Assembly: GCA_038396625.1 (NCBI GenBank)
Contig: CP121688.1
Location: 558,001 to 622,000, forward strand
DNA: 64,000 nt
Source: G038396625 sp038396625
GTDB lineage: Bacteria; Bacillota; Clostridia; Peptostreptococcales; Thermotaleaceae
Direction: 5' to 3'
Positions 13,898 to 23,308 of this stretch are shown here, piece after piece (the stretch's first letter is position 1; every line of letters starts with the position of its first letter). Below the pieces are notes generated by a model. That model did not search any database. It was not told the origin of the DNA and saw only the letters and a list, made by a program, of their open reading frames with translations. Made by a program: the position numbers and the translations under genes.

Positions 13898-16015
13898 ATG
13901 AAAGCGAAAACACAGAAAATAAATAATTATAAATTGAATGGAAAACAAAACAATATCATGATTTCCTATGTTTTTGATGCATTGCTGCTTTTATTATTCT
14001 TTCCACCGTTTTTTAAAGGTTCCTTTTTTCAAAAAGAACTTGTACCTATCCAAATCGTTACATCTATTGTGTTTTTGACTTACCGTTTGATGACGCGAAA
14101 CAAGGAGGTACATAAAAAAAATTCGTGGATAGAAGTAGGACTTTTGGCATTAAGTGGTGTATATATCATATCAACTTTTACAGCCGTGAATACAAATATT
14201 TCTATTCAAGAAACACTAAAATATATGCATTATCTATGTATCATTATATTGTCAAAAAGACTAATTGATAATCAAAGAAAACGAAAAATTGCTCTAACAA
14301 CTTTGGTGGTTGCTGGAGTGGTTGTGGTATTTATTGGTCTAGGCACTGCCTTAGAAGCTTTCCAATACAATGGAGCTTTCACAGATGGCATGATGAATTC
14401 GACCTTTCAATATCATAACACCTTTGGTGCCTATTGTTTGGCAATTTTATTTTTAGCCTATACCCTATTGAATGAGTATCAAGGAAAAACCAAACACTTT
14501 ATAAGAATAGCCACTTTCATGCTTTTTTTAGGGTTTATATTGTCCTATTCAAGAGGTGCTTGGGTAGTGATGCCATTAGTGGGTTTCATGTATTATCTAT
14601 TGGTATCCAAAGCTTATAAGATAGGATTTATGAGTGATTTCATTGGAAATTTACTAGGTGTAGTGGTGATTATAAAACCATTAACTACAAGTATAGAGGC
14701 TGTTAACAAAACACCTGGGTGGTTTTGGGTTTTCATTGGGATGGTTGTTTCATTCGGTGTGAGCTTGTTTTTAGAAAAGCTCCTAAAGAAGTTAGATTTT
14801 CAAGAGAAAATATACAATCTGTTTATTCCCATGATAGCCCTTGTAATTCCTATGGTGGGACTACTGTTCAAAAATACATTGCTGGGAATGTTACCTACAA
14901 ATCTTGCCCAAAGATTGGGAAGCATCAGTTTAGGAACAGAAACGGTTACCGAAAGAACGGTTTTTTATAAAGATGCCTTCAGCATTATCAAGGACTATCC
15001 TATCTTCGGTACCGGTGGGGGAGGATGGAGTACCCTCTATCGAGCTTATCAAACCTATGGATACAGTTCTGCACAAGCACATAACTATTATATGCAGTTA
15101 TGGATTGAGGTTGGAACAGTAGGAATCATTATATTTGCAGGGATTTTACTAGCATATATTTATCATGCTTTCAAAACCTATAGATCCTGTGAAGAACCTT
15201 CTGCAAAGGCTAATTATGCAACTATGTTCACAGTGGTGATGACCATTTTGATCCATAGTGCTATTGATTTTGATCTTACGTATGCTTCTATAGGTATTAT
15301 TATGTGGAGTATAATCGGGATGCAGCTAGCTATAGGTGAATCCGTCGAAATAAAAGAAAAAAAAGTCGGTATAAAAATACCTTATGTAACAACCGTGTTT
15401 GCTTGTATTCTTTTAGTACTGAGCATGGGCAGTAGTATTGCATCCCATTCTGCAAAGCAGAGTGTATATGCCATTCAACAAAATAAAATAGAAGAAGGCA
15501 TTGCCAAATTTAAAAGAGCAAGCATGATCGCACCATTTGATCCTACATATGCCATAGATTATGCCAACTTATTAAATAATGTAGCCTATCAAACCAAAGA
15601 TGAAGATCAACGAAAAGAAGCCATTGATTATATGGACAAAGCAGTAGAACTTGGGAAATACGATTTTGAAATACTAACAAATGCAGCAAGATTTTATTTA
15701 CGCAATGAAGAAATGGAAAAAGCATTTCAAGTAATGGAGAATCTTGAGAAATATCACCCACTGAATTCGAATACCTATGAAAACAAAGCAGGATATTTGC
15801 TAACAGTGGCAGAGATCTACACGAAAAAAGGGGAAAAAGAAAAAGCAAAAAAATTATTGAAGGAAATTATTGAGATCCCTAATAAAGCAAATCAGCTAAA
15901 TGAAAAAATTAAAAATGAAGTAGAAATAAATCAGATGGTACGATTTGTTGAAATTAGACCAAAGACACAGGAATATGTAGATAAGGCGAAAGGGATGTTG
16001 GAGGAGTTGAGATAA
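13898..16015 (+). CDS. O-antigen ligase/polymerase-type membrane protein with C-terminal TPR repeats
   Basis: A 705-residue multi-spanning protein. Start ATG 13898 follows GAAGAGG. About ten to twelve hydrophobic segments fill residues 20-490. The Wzy_C/ligase loop is visible (SYSRGAWVV; DYPIFGTGGGGWSTLYRAYQTYGY; SAQAHNYYMQLWIEVG at about 390-405), with the conserved Arg and His typical of O-antigen ligases. Residues about 510-705 form TPR-like helices. In Gram-positives such proteins polymerise or transfer lipid-linked glycans to wall or S-layer acceptors; the acceptor is unknown. The stop abuts the rmlD start, so it is cotranscribed with the dTDP-rhamnose genes. Confidence 0.82.
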   Translation: MKAKTQKINNYKLNGKQNNIMISYVFDALLLLLFFPPFFKGSFFQKELVPIQIVTSIVFLTYRLMTRNKEVHKKNSWIEVGLLALSGVYIISTFTAVNTNISIQETLKYMHYLCIIILSKRLIDNQRKRKIALTTLVVAGVVVVFIGLGTALEAFQYNGAFTDGMMNSTFQYHNTFGAYCLAILFLAYTLLNEYQGKTKHFIRIATFMLFLGFILSYSRGAWVVMPLVGFMYYLLVSKAYKIGFMSDFIGNLLGVVVIIKPLTTSIEAVNKTPGWFWVFIGMVVSFGVSLFLEKLLKKLDFQEKIYNLFIPMIALVIPMVGLLFKNTLLGMLPTNLAQRLGSISLGTETVTERTVFYKDAFSIIKDYPIFGTGGGGWSTLYRAYQTYGYSSAQAHNYYMQLWIEVGTVGIIIFAGILLAYIYHAFKTYRSCEEPSAKANYATMFTVVMTILIHSAIDFDLTYASIGIIMWSIIGMQLAIGESVEIKEKKVGIKIPYVTTVFACILLVLSMGSSIASHSAKQSVYAIQQNKIEEGIAKFKRASMIAPFDPTYAIDYANLLNNVAYQTKDEDQRKEAIDYMDKAVELGKYDFEILTNAARFYLRNEEMEKAFQVMENLEKYHPLNSNTYENKAGYLLTVAEIYTKKGEKEKAKKLLKEIIEIPNKANQLNEKIKNEVEINQMVRFVEIRPKTQEYVDKAKGMLEELR

Positions 16016-16852
16016 ATGAAAATTCTTATTACAGGTGCTACGGGTATGCTAGGTAACGACCTATTAAAAGCTTTATCTCTTGAGCATGAGGTAATCGGTA
16101 CATCCAGCAAAGATATGGATATCACAGATATAGATAAAACAGTCGCTATGATGAAAGAAATAAAACCAAATGTAGTAATTAATAGTGCCGCTTATACAGA
16201 TGTGGATGGATGTGAAGCAAATGTTGATATTGCTTATAAAGTAAATGCATTAGGAGCAAGAAATCTTGCGATGGCATGTAATGAAGTGGATGCTTCGATG
16301 GTGTATATCAGCACAGACTATGTGTTTGATGGAACAAAACAACAGGCCTACAATGAATTTGATCATACAAATCCTATGAGTATATATGGAAAAAGTAAAT
16401 TAGCTGGAGAAAATTATGTAAGAGATATTCTTAATAAATTCTATATTGTAAGAACTTCATGGTTGTATGGAATGAATGGAAAAAACTTTGTGACTACGAT
16501 GATGAATCTCAGCAAAACAATGACAGCGTTGAATGTAGTAAATGATCAAATAGGATCTCCTACCTATACACCAGATTTGGCAAAAGCCATAGGAAAGTTG
16601 ATACAAAGACCAACCTATGGGATATTCAATATTACCAATAGTGAACACTGTTCATGGTATGACTATGCCAAGGAAATATTCAAACTAGCCCATATAAATA
16701 TGACAGTGAATCCTACTACGACAGAAGCGTTTAACAGGCCAGCACCTAGACCAAAATATTCGGTGTTAGAGAACTATTGTTGGAAATTAGAAGGATATGA
16801 ACCACTAAGATCCTATAAAGAAGCATTGAAGGAATATATCAGCTTATTATAA
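16016..16852 (+). CDS. rmlD: dTDP-4-dehydrorhamnose reductase
   Basis: Last step of dTDP-L-rhamnose synthesis, NAD(P)H reduction of the 4-keto sugar. It is 278 residues of SDR fold with GATGMLG at 7-13, INSAAYTDVDGCE, STDYVFDG and the catalytic YGKSK. The start codon immediately follows the stop of the preceding gene. First of rmlD-rmlA-rmlC-rmlB. Confidence 0.94.
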   Translation: MKILITGATGMLGNDLLKALSLEHEVIGTSSKDMDITDIDKTVAMMKEIKPNVVINSAAYTDVDGCEANVDIAYKVNALGARNLAMACNEVDASMVYISTDYVFDGTKQQAYNEFDHTNPMSIYGKSKLAGENYVRDILNKFYIVRTSWLYGMNGKNFVTTMMNLSKTMTALNVVNDQIGSPTYTPDLAKAIGKLIQRPTYGIFNITNSEHCSWYDYAKEIFKLAHINMTVNPTTTEAFNRPAPRPKYSVLENYCWKLEGYEPLRSYKEALKEYISLL

Positions 16853-16866
16853 AGGAGGAGAATGTT

Positions 16867-17790
16867 ATGAAAGGAATAGTATTAGCTGGAGGCGCAGGGA
16901 CGAGATTATATCCGATTACGAAGGCTGTATCGAAGCAGCTACTGCCTATATATGATAAACCGATGATTTATTATCCTATATCGGTTTTGATGCTTGCAGG
17001 TATTAGAGAGATATTGATTATTTCTACTCCTAGAGACTTGCCGATGTATCAAGACCTTCTTGGCGATGGAAGTGATTTAGGTGTTTCTTTTACTTATGCA
17101 GAGCAGCAGGCACCCAAAGGACTTGCAGAGGCATTCATTATTGGAGAAAAATTTATTGGAAATGATCACGTAGCCCTTGTATTAGGAGATAACATTTTTT
17201 ATGGTCAAAGATTTACAGAAACATTAGAAAGAGCAGCAGCATTGGAAGAGGGAGCTGTAATTTTCGGATATTATGTAAAAAATCCTAATGAATTTGGCGT
17301 TGTAGAATTTGATAAAGAAGGCAATGTAATATCTATAGAAGAAAAACCTCAAAAGCCAAAATCGAACTATGCAGTACCAGGTCTGTATTTTTATGATAAT
17401 GATGTGATTGAGATTGCTAAAAATGTAAAACCCTCTGCGAGAGGAGAACTTGAAATTACAGCGGTAAATATGGAGTATTTGAAAAGAAAAAAATTAAAGG
17501 TAGAGCTGTTTGGAAGAGGGATGGCATGGCTAGATACGGGAACACATAGCGGATTGTTAGAAGCCAGTAATTTTGTAGAAGCCATTCAAAAAAGACAAGG
17601 GTTGTATATCGCTTGCTTAGAAGAGATTGCCTTTAGAAAAGAATATATTAATAGAAATCAATTGCTGCAATTAGCAAAACCTTTAGAAAAAATTGATTAC
17701 GGGAAATATTTAGTAGAGATAACAAAAGAATTTGATCAAGAGAATGAAAATGAAACAATGAAAGAGATTGCAATCACAGAAGAGAAGTAA
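16867..17790 (+). CDS. rmlA: Glucose-1-phosphate thymidylyltransferase
   Basis: Makes dTDP-glucose from dTTP and glucose-1-phosphate, the entry to dTDP-rhamnose. It has LAGGAGTRLYPITKAVSKQL at the N-terminus (nucleotide binding), KPMIYYPISVLMLAGI, VLGDNIFYG with the metal-binding Asp, and ARGELEIT. It is 307 residues, with a short charged C-terminal extension relative to the common 290. The ribosome binding site is AAAGGAGGAG. Confidence 0.95.
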   Translation: MKGIVLAGGAGTRLYPITKAVSKQLLPIYDKPMIYYPISVLMLAGIREILIISTPRDLPMYQDLLGDGSDLGVSFTYAEQQAPKGLAEAFIIGEKFIGNDHVALVLGDNIFYGQRFTETLERAAALEEGAVIFGYYVKNPNEFGVVEFDKEGNVISIEEKPQKPKSNYAVPGLYFYDNDVIEIAKNVKPSARGELEITAVNMEYLKRKKLKVELFGRGMAWLDTGTHSGLLEASNFVEAIQKRQGLYIACLEEIAFRKEYINRNQLLQLAKPLEKIDYGKYLVEITKEFDQENENETMKEIAITEEK

Positions 17791-17803
17791 AGTGGGGATG
17801 AAA

Positions 17804-18361
17804 ATGTCGAAATTTAAGTTTATTGCAACAGAAATTGAAGGAGTTTATATTATTGAACCAACTGTATTTGGAGATCACAGAGGTTATTTTATGGAGACGT
17901 ATAATGCAAAGGATTTTCAAGAAGCAGGTCTGAACATGACTTTTGTTCAAGATAATCAGTCTAAATCTAAAAAAGGCGTACTACGAGGATTACATTTTCA
18001 ATACAAAAATCCCCAAGGTAAGCTAGTAAAGGTTATCAAGGGGGAAGTTTTTGATGTAGCAGTGGATCTTCGCAAAAACTCACGAACCTATGGAAAATGG
18101 ATAGGGGTTATCTTATCTGAAGAAAATAAAAAACAATTTTATATACCAGAAGGATTTGCCCATGGTTTCTTAGTTCTTTCCGAAGAAGCAGAATTCGCAT
18201 ATAAGTGCACAGATTTTTATCATCCGGAGGACGAGGGGGGCATTCTTTGGAATGATCCAGAGATTGGTATAGAATGGCCCTTAGATGGGATAGAAGAAAT
18301 TTTGTTATCGGAAAAAGACAAGCAGTGGAAGACGCTTCAGGAAACGATTACAAATTTTTAA
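17804..18361 (+). CDS. rmlC: dTDP-4-dehydrorhamnose 3,5-epimerase
   Basis: Cupin epimerase acting on C3 and C5 of the 4-keto sugar. I start at ATG 17804 with AGTGGGG six bases upstream (185 residues, the family length). Signature blocks are FGDHRGYFMETYN, QDNQSKSKKGVLRGLHFQ, KGEVFDVAVDLR and YIPEGFAHGF, with catalytic His and Asp in place. Confidence 0.94.
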   Translation: MSKFKFIATEIEGVYIIEPTVFGDHRGYFMETYNAKDFQEAGLNMTFVQDNQSKSKKGVLRGLHFQYKNPQGKLVKVIKGEVFDVAVDLRKNSRTYGKWIGVILSEENKKQFYIPEGFAHGFLVLSEEAEFAYKCTDFYHPEDEGGILWNDPEIGIEWPLDGIEEILLSEKDKQWKTLQETITNF

Positions 18362-18382
18362 ATAAAAATAGAGGTGATATCC

Positions 18383-19438
18383 GTGAAAAAGTTACTTGTT
18401 ACAGGTGGAGCAGGGTTTATTGGAAGTAATTTCATAAAATATATATTAGCTAAATATACAGACTATAAAATTGTAAACTTAGATGCATTAACCTACTGTG
18501 GAAATTTAGAGAATTTGAAAGATATAGAAAATAATGTCAACTATAGATTTATTAAAGCAGATATAACTGACGCAAAAGTAGTAAACAGATTATTTGAGGA
18601 AGAAAAGTTTGACTATGTGATAAATTTTGCAGCGGAATCCCACGTAGATAGAAGCATAGAAGATCCCGAAATATTTATTAAGACAAATGTATTAGGGACA
18701 CAAGTACTTTTAGATGCAGCGAAGAAAAGTTGGCAAATTGCTAAAGATGAAGTAGGGTATCCTATATACAAAGAAGGAGTAAAGTACCTTCAGGTTTCTA
18801 CAGATGAAGTATATGGTGCATTAGGAAAGACTGGTATGTTTACAGAAACTACTCCTCTAGCACCAAATAGTCCTTACTCAGCATCTAAAACAGGAGCAGA
18901 CATGTTGGTTAGAGCGTATGGGGAAACTTTTAAATTTCCAATGAACATTACTAGATGTTCTAATAATTATGGACCCTATCAATTTCCTGAAAAGCTAATA
19001 CCCCTTATGATCGCCAATTGTCTAAATGAAAAAGAATTACCTGTATATGGAGATGGGATGCAAATAAGAGATTGGCTTCATGTGAAGGATCACTGTAGTG
19101 CGATCGATACAGTACTTCACAAAGGAAAATTAGGAGAAATTTATAATATTGGTGGCAATAACGAAAAAGCAAATATTGAAATCGTTAAACTAATTATTAA
19201 GACACTAGGTAAATCAGAAAACTTAATAAAATATGTTAAAGATAGACTAGGACATGATAGAAGATATGCTATTGATAACACGAAAATAACTACAGAGCTT
19301 GGATGGGAACCAAGTTATACCTTTGAGCAAGGAATGAAAGAAACAATACAATGGTATTTGGATCATAAAGATTGGTGGGAGAAGATTAGAAGTGGTGAAT
19401 ATTTGAAATATTATGAGAAGATGTATAAGAATAGGTAG
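18383..19438 (+). CDS. rmlB: dTDP-glucose 4,6-dehydratase
   Basis: NAD-dependent SDR enzyme making dTDP-4-keto-6-deoxyglucose. GTG 18383 behind GAGGTGAT is the likely start (351 residues). Motifs are TGGAGFIGSNF, ESHVDRSI, STDEVYGALG, YSASKTGADMLVRAY (catalytic Tyr/Lys) and GDGMQIRDWLHV. It completes the rml set. A perfect 11-bp stem-loop follows at 19446. Confidence 0.95.
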   Translation: MKKLLVTGGAGFIGSNFIKYILAKYTDYKIVNLDALTYCGNLENLKDIENNVNYRFIKADITDAKVVNRLFEEEKFDYVINFAAESHVDRSIEDPEIFIKTNVLGTQVLLDAAKKSWQIAKDEVGYPIYKEGVKYLQVSTDEVYGALGKTGMFTETTPLAPNSPYSASKTGADMLVRAYGETFKFPMNITRCSNNYGPYQFPEKLIPLMIANCLNEKELPVYGDGMQIRDWLHVKDHCSAIDTVLHKGKLGEIYNIGGNNEKANIEIVKLIIKTLGKSENLIKYVKDRLGHDRRYAIDNTKITTELGWEPSYTFEQGMKETIQWYLDHKDWWEKIRSGEYLKYYEKMYKNR

Positions 19439-19445
19439 TTTTTAG

Positions 19446-19471
19446 AGAGGAAATTTAATCAAATTTCCTCT
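19446..19471 (+). terminator. Stem-loop after rmlB
   Basis: Perfect 11-bp stem AGAGGAAATTT/AAATTTCCTCT with a 4-base loop. The T tract after it is weak, so it may be a partial terminator or an mRNA-stabilising end. Confidence 0.5.
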
Positions 19472-19511
19472 AATTGTTTATTATTCTTTAACAATAGAAA
19501 AGGTGAAATGA

Positions 19512-20288
19512 ATGCTAAAAAAGTTAAATGAAATATTAGAATACAAAGAGCTGCTTAAAAATCTTACATTTAAAGAGCTAAAATTAAAATATAAAAATTC
19601 TACATTAGGATTTTTTTGGTCTTTTTTAAATCCTGTAGTTATGATGGTAGTGTATACATTTGCTTTTAAGTATGTATTAAAAATTGCAGTGCCTAACTTC
19701 ACCGTTTTTTTGCTTTGTGGCCTTTTGCCGTGGATTTTTTTTCAAGGTGCAGTGCAAAGCAGTACAGGCTCTATCGTAGCCAATGGAGGGTTGATAAAAA
19801 AGGTGTACTTCCCAAGGGAAATAGTTCCATTGTCAATGGTGTTGGCAAATTTTATAAATTTTTTAATAACTGTTCTAGTTTTAATATTGTCTTTATTCAT
19901 ATTTAAAGTAAATATCACTTCAGAAGCATTACTACTACCCCTAATATTGTTTTTTCTTTTATTCATTACAATAGGGTTATCATTTATATTGTCTGCTTTA
20001 AATGTGATATATAGAGATGTGTCACATCTAATTGAAGTTATATTTATGGCATGGATGTATATGACACCAGTAGTCTATCCCTTAGATTTAGTACCTAAAA
20101 CTTTTCAGAAGATATTGTTGTTTAATCCTATGACGCTAGTTGTTCAGTCTATAAGGCAAATATTATTAGAAAACTCTATTCCCAATATAGAATATGTTTT
20201 GGGATTAATGGCTTATTCAATCATTTTAATTGGAGTAGGCCATGTGGTTTTTATGCGTATCGAGAAAAATTTTGCAGAAGAAATTTAA
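19512..20288 (+). CDS. Polysaccharide ABC exporter permease (Wzm type)
   Basis: A 258-residue membrane protein of the ABC-2 permease family, with six hydrophobic segments. It has the typical N-terminal amphipathic region (LTFKELKLKYKNSTLGFFWS) and FPREIVPLSMVLANF. It moves undecaprenyl-PP-linked glycan or teichoic acid across the membrane with the ATPase encoded next. Close homologues are Wzm, TagG and RfbA-type permeases; substrate not determinable. From here to about 32.7 kb base composition is clearly more AT-rich than in the flanking housekeeping genes, suggesting horizontal acquisition. Confidence 0.9.
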   Translation: MLKKLNEILEYKELLKNLTFKELKLKYKNSTLGFFWSFLNPVVMMVVYTFAFKYVLKIAVPNFTVFLLCGLLPWIFFQGAVQSSTGSIVANGGLIKKVYFPREIVPLSMVLANFINFLITVLVLILSLFIFKVNITSEALLLPLILFFLLFITIGLSFILSALNVIYRDVSHLIEVIFMAWMYMTPVVYPLDLVPKTFQKILLFNPMTLVVQSIRQILLENSIPNIEYVLGLMAYSIILIGVGHVVFMRIEKNFAEEI

Positions 20289-20306
20289 TTGAAAAGGTGT
20301 ATAATT

Positions 20307-21593
20307 ATGTGCTTGATAGAATTTAAAAATGTAAATAAAAGCTTTAAGATTTATCATAATAAGAGTTATTCTATAAAAGAAAAATTTATTAATGCTATAC
20401 TTAGCAGAAGCAAAGAAAAAGTTGAAAAATATCAAGTTTTAAAAAATGTATCTTTTAAAATAAAAAAAGGTCAAGTTATAGGAATCATAGGAGAAAATGG
20501 GACAGGAAAAAGTACAACACTTAAATTAATATCTAAAATATTATATCCGGATAGTGGAGAAATAATCGTAAAAGGAAAAGTTTCCTCACTGCTGGAAATA
20601 GGAGCAGGTTTTCAACCAGACCTAACAGGAAGAGAAAATGTGTATCTTTATGGTTCTATATTAGGAATAAGTAAAGAAGAAATAGATAAAAGATATAATG
20701 AGATTATAGAATTCGCAGAGATAGAAAAGTTTATGGATACAGCAGTAAAAAATTATTCATCAGGTATGTATATGAGACTTGCTTTTGCAGTAGCTGTTAA
20801 TGTTGATCCAGACATATTAGTAATAGATGAAGTACTAGCAGTAGGAGATGAAGCTTTTCAAAAAAAATGTATGAATAAGATATTATCTTTTAAGGAAAGA
20901 GGGAAAACAATTGTATTTGTATCCCATGATATGAGTAGCGTTAGGAAAATATGTGATAGAGTGTTTTTTATAAAAAGAGGAGGCTATCTTTTAGAAGGAA
21001 CTCCTGAACAAATGATTGGACTATATCTAAAATTAGTTTATTCTAATAGTGAAGATAAAAAAGAATTAGAAGAAGAAATAGAAAAAGGGAAAAAGATAAG
21101 TTTTAAAAATAAGATTAATCATAATGTCACACTTCACCAAGCACCTAAATATGTTAATGATGAATCAACTTATCATGGTAATAAAAACTTAGAAATTACA
21201 AAACTATATTTTTCAGATAAAAATGGACATATAAAAAATATATTTGAAACAAATGAAGATATTAAGATTAATGTAGAATTTAAAGTGAATAAGAAGACAA
21301 ATAGTGCTGTATTTGGCTTTGCTATATATACAGAAGAAGATGTTCATCTGAGTGGACCCAATAGCAAACAAGATGGATTGATTATTACAGATTTAAAGGA
21401 AAATAATATGTTCAGTGTAACTATAAAAAACAACCCTTTTTTAAAGGACAAATACTATTTAACAGCTGCATTGTTTGATGAAAGTTGTCAAATGCCTTTT
21501 GATTTTAGAGAAAAACATTATTGGTTTCAAATTGTAGAAAGCAATATTATTGAATATGGAAAAATTAGATTAAAATGTGAATGGAATATCTAA
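20307..21593 (+). CDS. Polysaccharide ABC exporter ATPase with C-terminal glycan-binding domain (Wzt type)
   Basis: ATP-binding partner of the preceding permease, 428 residues from ATG 20307 (AAAAGGTG upstream). It has Walker A GENGTGKST at 62-70, signature YSSGMYMRLAFA, Walker B ILVIDEVLAVGDE and the H-loop VSHD. Residues about 270-428 form a separate beta-rich domain (NLEITKLYFSDKNG, FKVNKKTNSAVFGFAIYT, YYLTAALFDES), the arrangement of Wzt proteins whose C-terminus reads the terminal modification of the glycan. The following gene encodes a methyltransferase, as expected for a system where chain end-capping is recognised by Wzt. Confidence 0.9.
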   Translation: MCLIEFKNVNKSFKIYHNKSYSIKEKFINAILSRSKEKVEKYQVLKNVSFKIKKGQVIGIIGENGTGKSTTLKLISKILYPDSGEIIVKGKVSSLLEIGAGFQPDLTGRENVYLYGSILGISKEEIDKRYNEIIEFAEIEKFMDTAVKNYSSGMYMRLAFAVAVNVDPDILVIDEVLAVGDEAFQKKCMNKILSFKERGKTIVFVSHDMSSVRKICDRVFFIKRGGYLLEGTPEQMIGLYLKLVYSNSEDKKELEEEIEKGKKISFKNKINHNVTLHQAPKYVNDESTYHGNKNLEITKLYFSDKNGHIKNIFETNEDIKINVEFKVNKKTNSAVFGFAIYTEEDVHLSGPNSKQDGLIITDLKENNMFSVTIKNNPFLKDKYYLTAALFDESCQMPFDFREKHYWFQIVESNIIEYGKIRLKCEWNI

Positions 21594-21605
21594 GGAGATG
21601 ATATC

Positions 21606-23285
21606 TTGGAATTGACTTCTTGTTACTTTGATCAATATCAAAGATATGAAACTGTAAAAAGATTAGTGAATATATACAAACAAATAAATAATGAAAAAAG
21701 TGTATCTATTTTAGACATAGGTGGGGCTGGACAAGATCGGTACGGACAAAAAAGACTATTAATAAAAGAATTTTTGCCTAAAGAAGAATGCTATGTATTA
21801 GATGTAATGGAAGGATATGATTTTCCTGAGTACATTAAAGGAAATGGGAAGGACATACCATTTCCTAATAATTCTTTTGATTTTGTTATAACAAATGACA
21901 CGCTAGAACATGTCAGGCCAGAGAAAAGAGAAGCATTTATAAAAGAACTACTCAGGGTAACAAAAAGACATTTGATATTGACAGCACCTTTTTATAGTGA
22001 AGAAAATTATATGGCTGAAAATATATTTAACGAGTTTTTAATCAATGTAGCTAAGCAAGACCACTTTATGCTAAAAGAACATATAGAAAATGGACTTCCT
22101 AGTATGGAAATAATAGAGGATATTTGTAAGAAAGAACAATTAAATTATACTCATTTTTCATCAGGAGATATTTATAAATGGTTATTTATGAATATTATAA
22201 AAGCATACTTGATAAAAATACCTAATAGTTTTAATTTACATTATTTAATTGATAAAGTATATAATGAAAACTTTTATAAAAATGATAAATCTGTAGAAAA
22301 TGGATATAGAGAAGTCATTGTTATCAGTAAAGACATAGATAGTGAAAATTACTATTTTAAAAAAATAAAAGATGATTTTAAGATACTACAAGATAATAAC
22401 AAAAACATAAACGAAGTACTTTTAAATTTATTGCAAATGTTCAATATGTTTATGGATTCAGAATTAAGTAATAAAAAATATATTAATAGTTCTATTATAA
22501 ATGATAAAGCTGAAAGACCTTCTAAAAAAATATGTAAGAACAATAGTTTTAGATTTGAATATATTGCTACGACAGATACCATATGCGGTGTATCCTGTTT
22601 ATTTGGAACTTATAATAAGAAATTATTAGGAACACTGAAATTATCAATAATAGAAAAAAAACTAGGTCAAACAAAAGCAACAACACATATTGATTTAGAA
22701 GAAGTAGAAGATAATTTATGGCACGAAATAAAATTTCCTATATTTAATGCTACAATTGGAAATGCTTATGAGTTTATTTTTGAAACATACAGTGAAGATG
22801 GTTTGTCAATATGGATGGATCAGCAAGAGAAACCATGTATCAAGATATTGTATAGAGATTTTGAGATTTATGATAAAAACAATGAACTTTCTAGATTACT
22901 CATAGAAAACAAAATAAAAATAGAAACTTTGAAAGATGAAATAGTTAAGAAAAATAATAGATTGGAAGAGGATTTAAAAGAAAAAGAAGAGTTAATATTA
23001 GCGAAAAATAAAGCAGAACAAGAAAAGGAAGAGTTAATATTAGCGAAAGATAAAGCAGAGCAAGAAAAGGAAGAGTTAATATTAGCGAAAGATAAAGTAG
23101 AACAAGAAAAAGAAGAGTTAATATTGGCGAAAGATAAAGCAGAGCAAGAAAAAGAAGAGTTAATATTGGCGAAAGATAAAGCAGAGCAAGAAAAGGAAGA
23201 GTTAATATTAGAAAAAGAGAAAGTAGAGCAAGAAAAAGAAGAACTAAAAAAGATACTGAAAGACTTGATGTATGAATTAAGTTAA
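21606..23285 (+). CDS. Methyltransferase with beta-sandwich module and repeat coiled coil
   Basis: A 559-residue multidomain protein starting at TTG 21606 (AAGGAGATGA upstream). Residues 1-about 190 are a class I SAM-dependent methyltransferase (SILDIGGAGQDRYGQ, LDVMEG, FPNNSFDFVITNDTLEHV). Residues about 300-425 are a beta-rich module resembling those in the next genes (GVSCLFGTYNKK, IDLEEVEDNLWHEIKF, EFIFETYS). Residues 440-559 are a coiled coil with six 14-residue repeats. Architecture and context recall chain-terminating enzymes such as WbdD (methyltransferase plus coiled-coil ruler), so I infer it caps and sizes the exported glycan. Kinase domain is absent. Confidence 0.75.
   Translation: MELTSCYFDQYQRYETVKRLVNIYKQINNEKSVSILDIGGAGQDRYGQKRLLIKEFLPKEECYVLDVMEGYDFPEYIKGNGKDIPFPNNSFDFVITNDTLEHVRPEKREAFIKELLRVTKRHLILTAPFYSEENYMAENIFNEFLINVAKQDHFMLKEHIENGLPSMEIIEDICKKEQLNYTHFSSGDIYKWLFMNIIKAYLIKIPNSFNLHYLIDKVYNENFYKNDKSVENGYREVIVISKDIDSENYYFKKIKDDFKILQDNNKNINEVLLNLLQMFNMFMDSELSNKKYINSSIINDKAERPSKKICKNNSFRFEYIATTDTICGVSCLFGTYNKKLLGTLKLSIIEKKLGQTKATTHIDLEEVEDNLWHEIKFPIFNATIGNAYEFIFETYSEDGLSIWMDQQEKPCIKILYRDFEIYDKNNELSRLLIENKIKIETLKDEIVKKNNRLEEDLKEKEELILAKNKAEQEKEELILAKDKAEQEKEELILAKDKVEQEKEELILAKDKAEQEKEELILAKDKAEQEKEELILEKEKVEQEKEELKKILKDLMYELS
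22980..23231 (+). repeat. Six tandem 42-bp repeats coding a coiled coil
   Basis: Six in-frame 42-base units (14 residues, EKEELILAKDKAEQ consensus), nearly identical, plus a partial seventh. Two heptads per unit make a continuous parallel coiled coil; copy-number change would alter its length in fixed steps. Confidence 0.92.
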
Positions 23286-23308
23286 AAAATACTGAAAGAG
23301 GGATGAAT

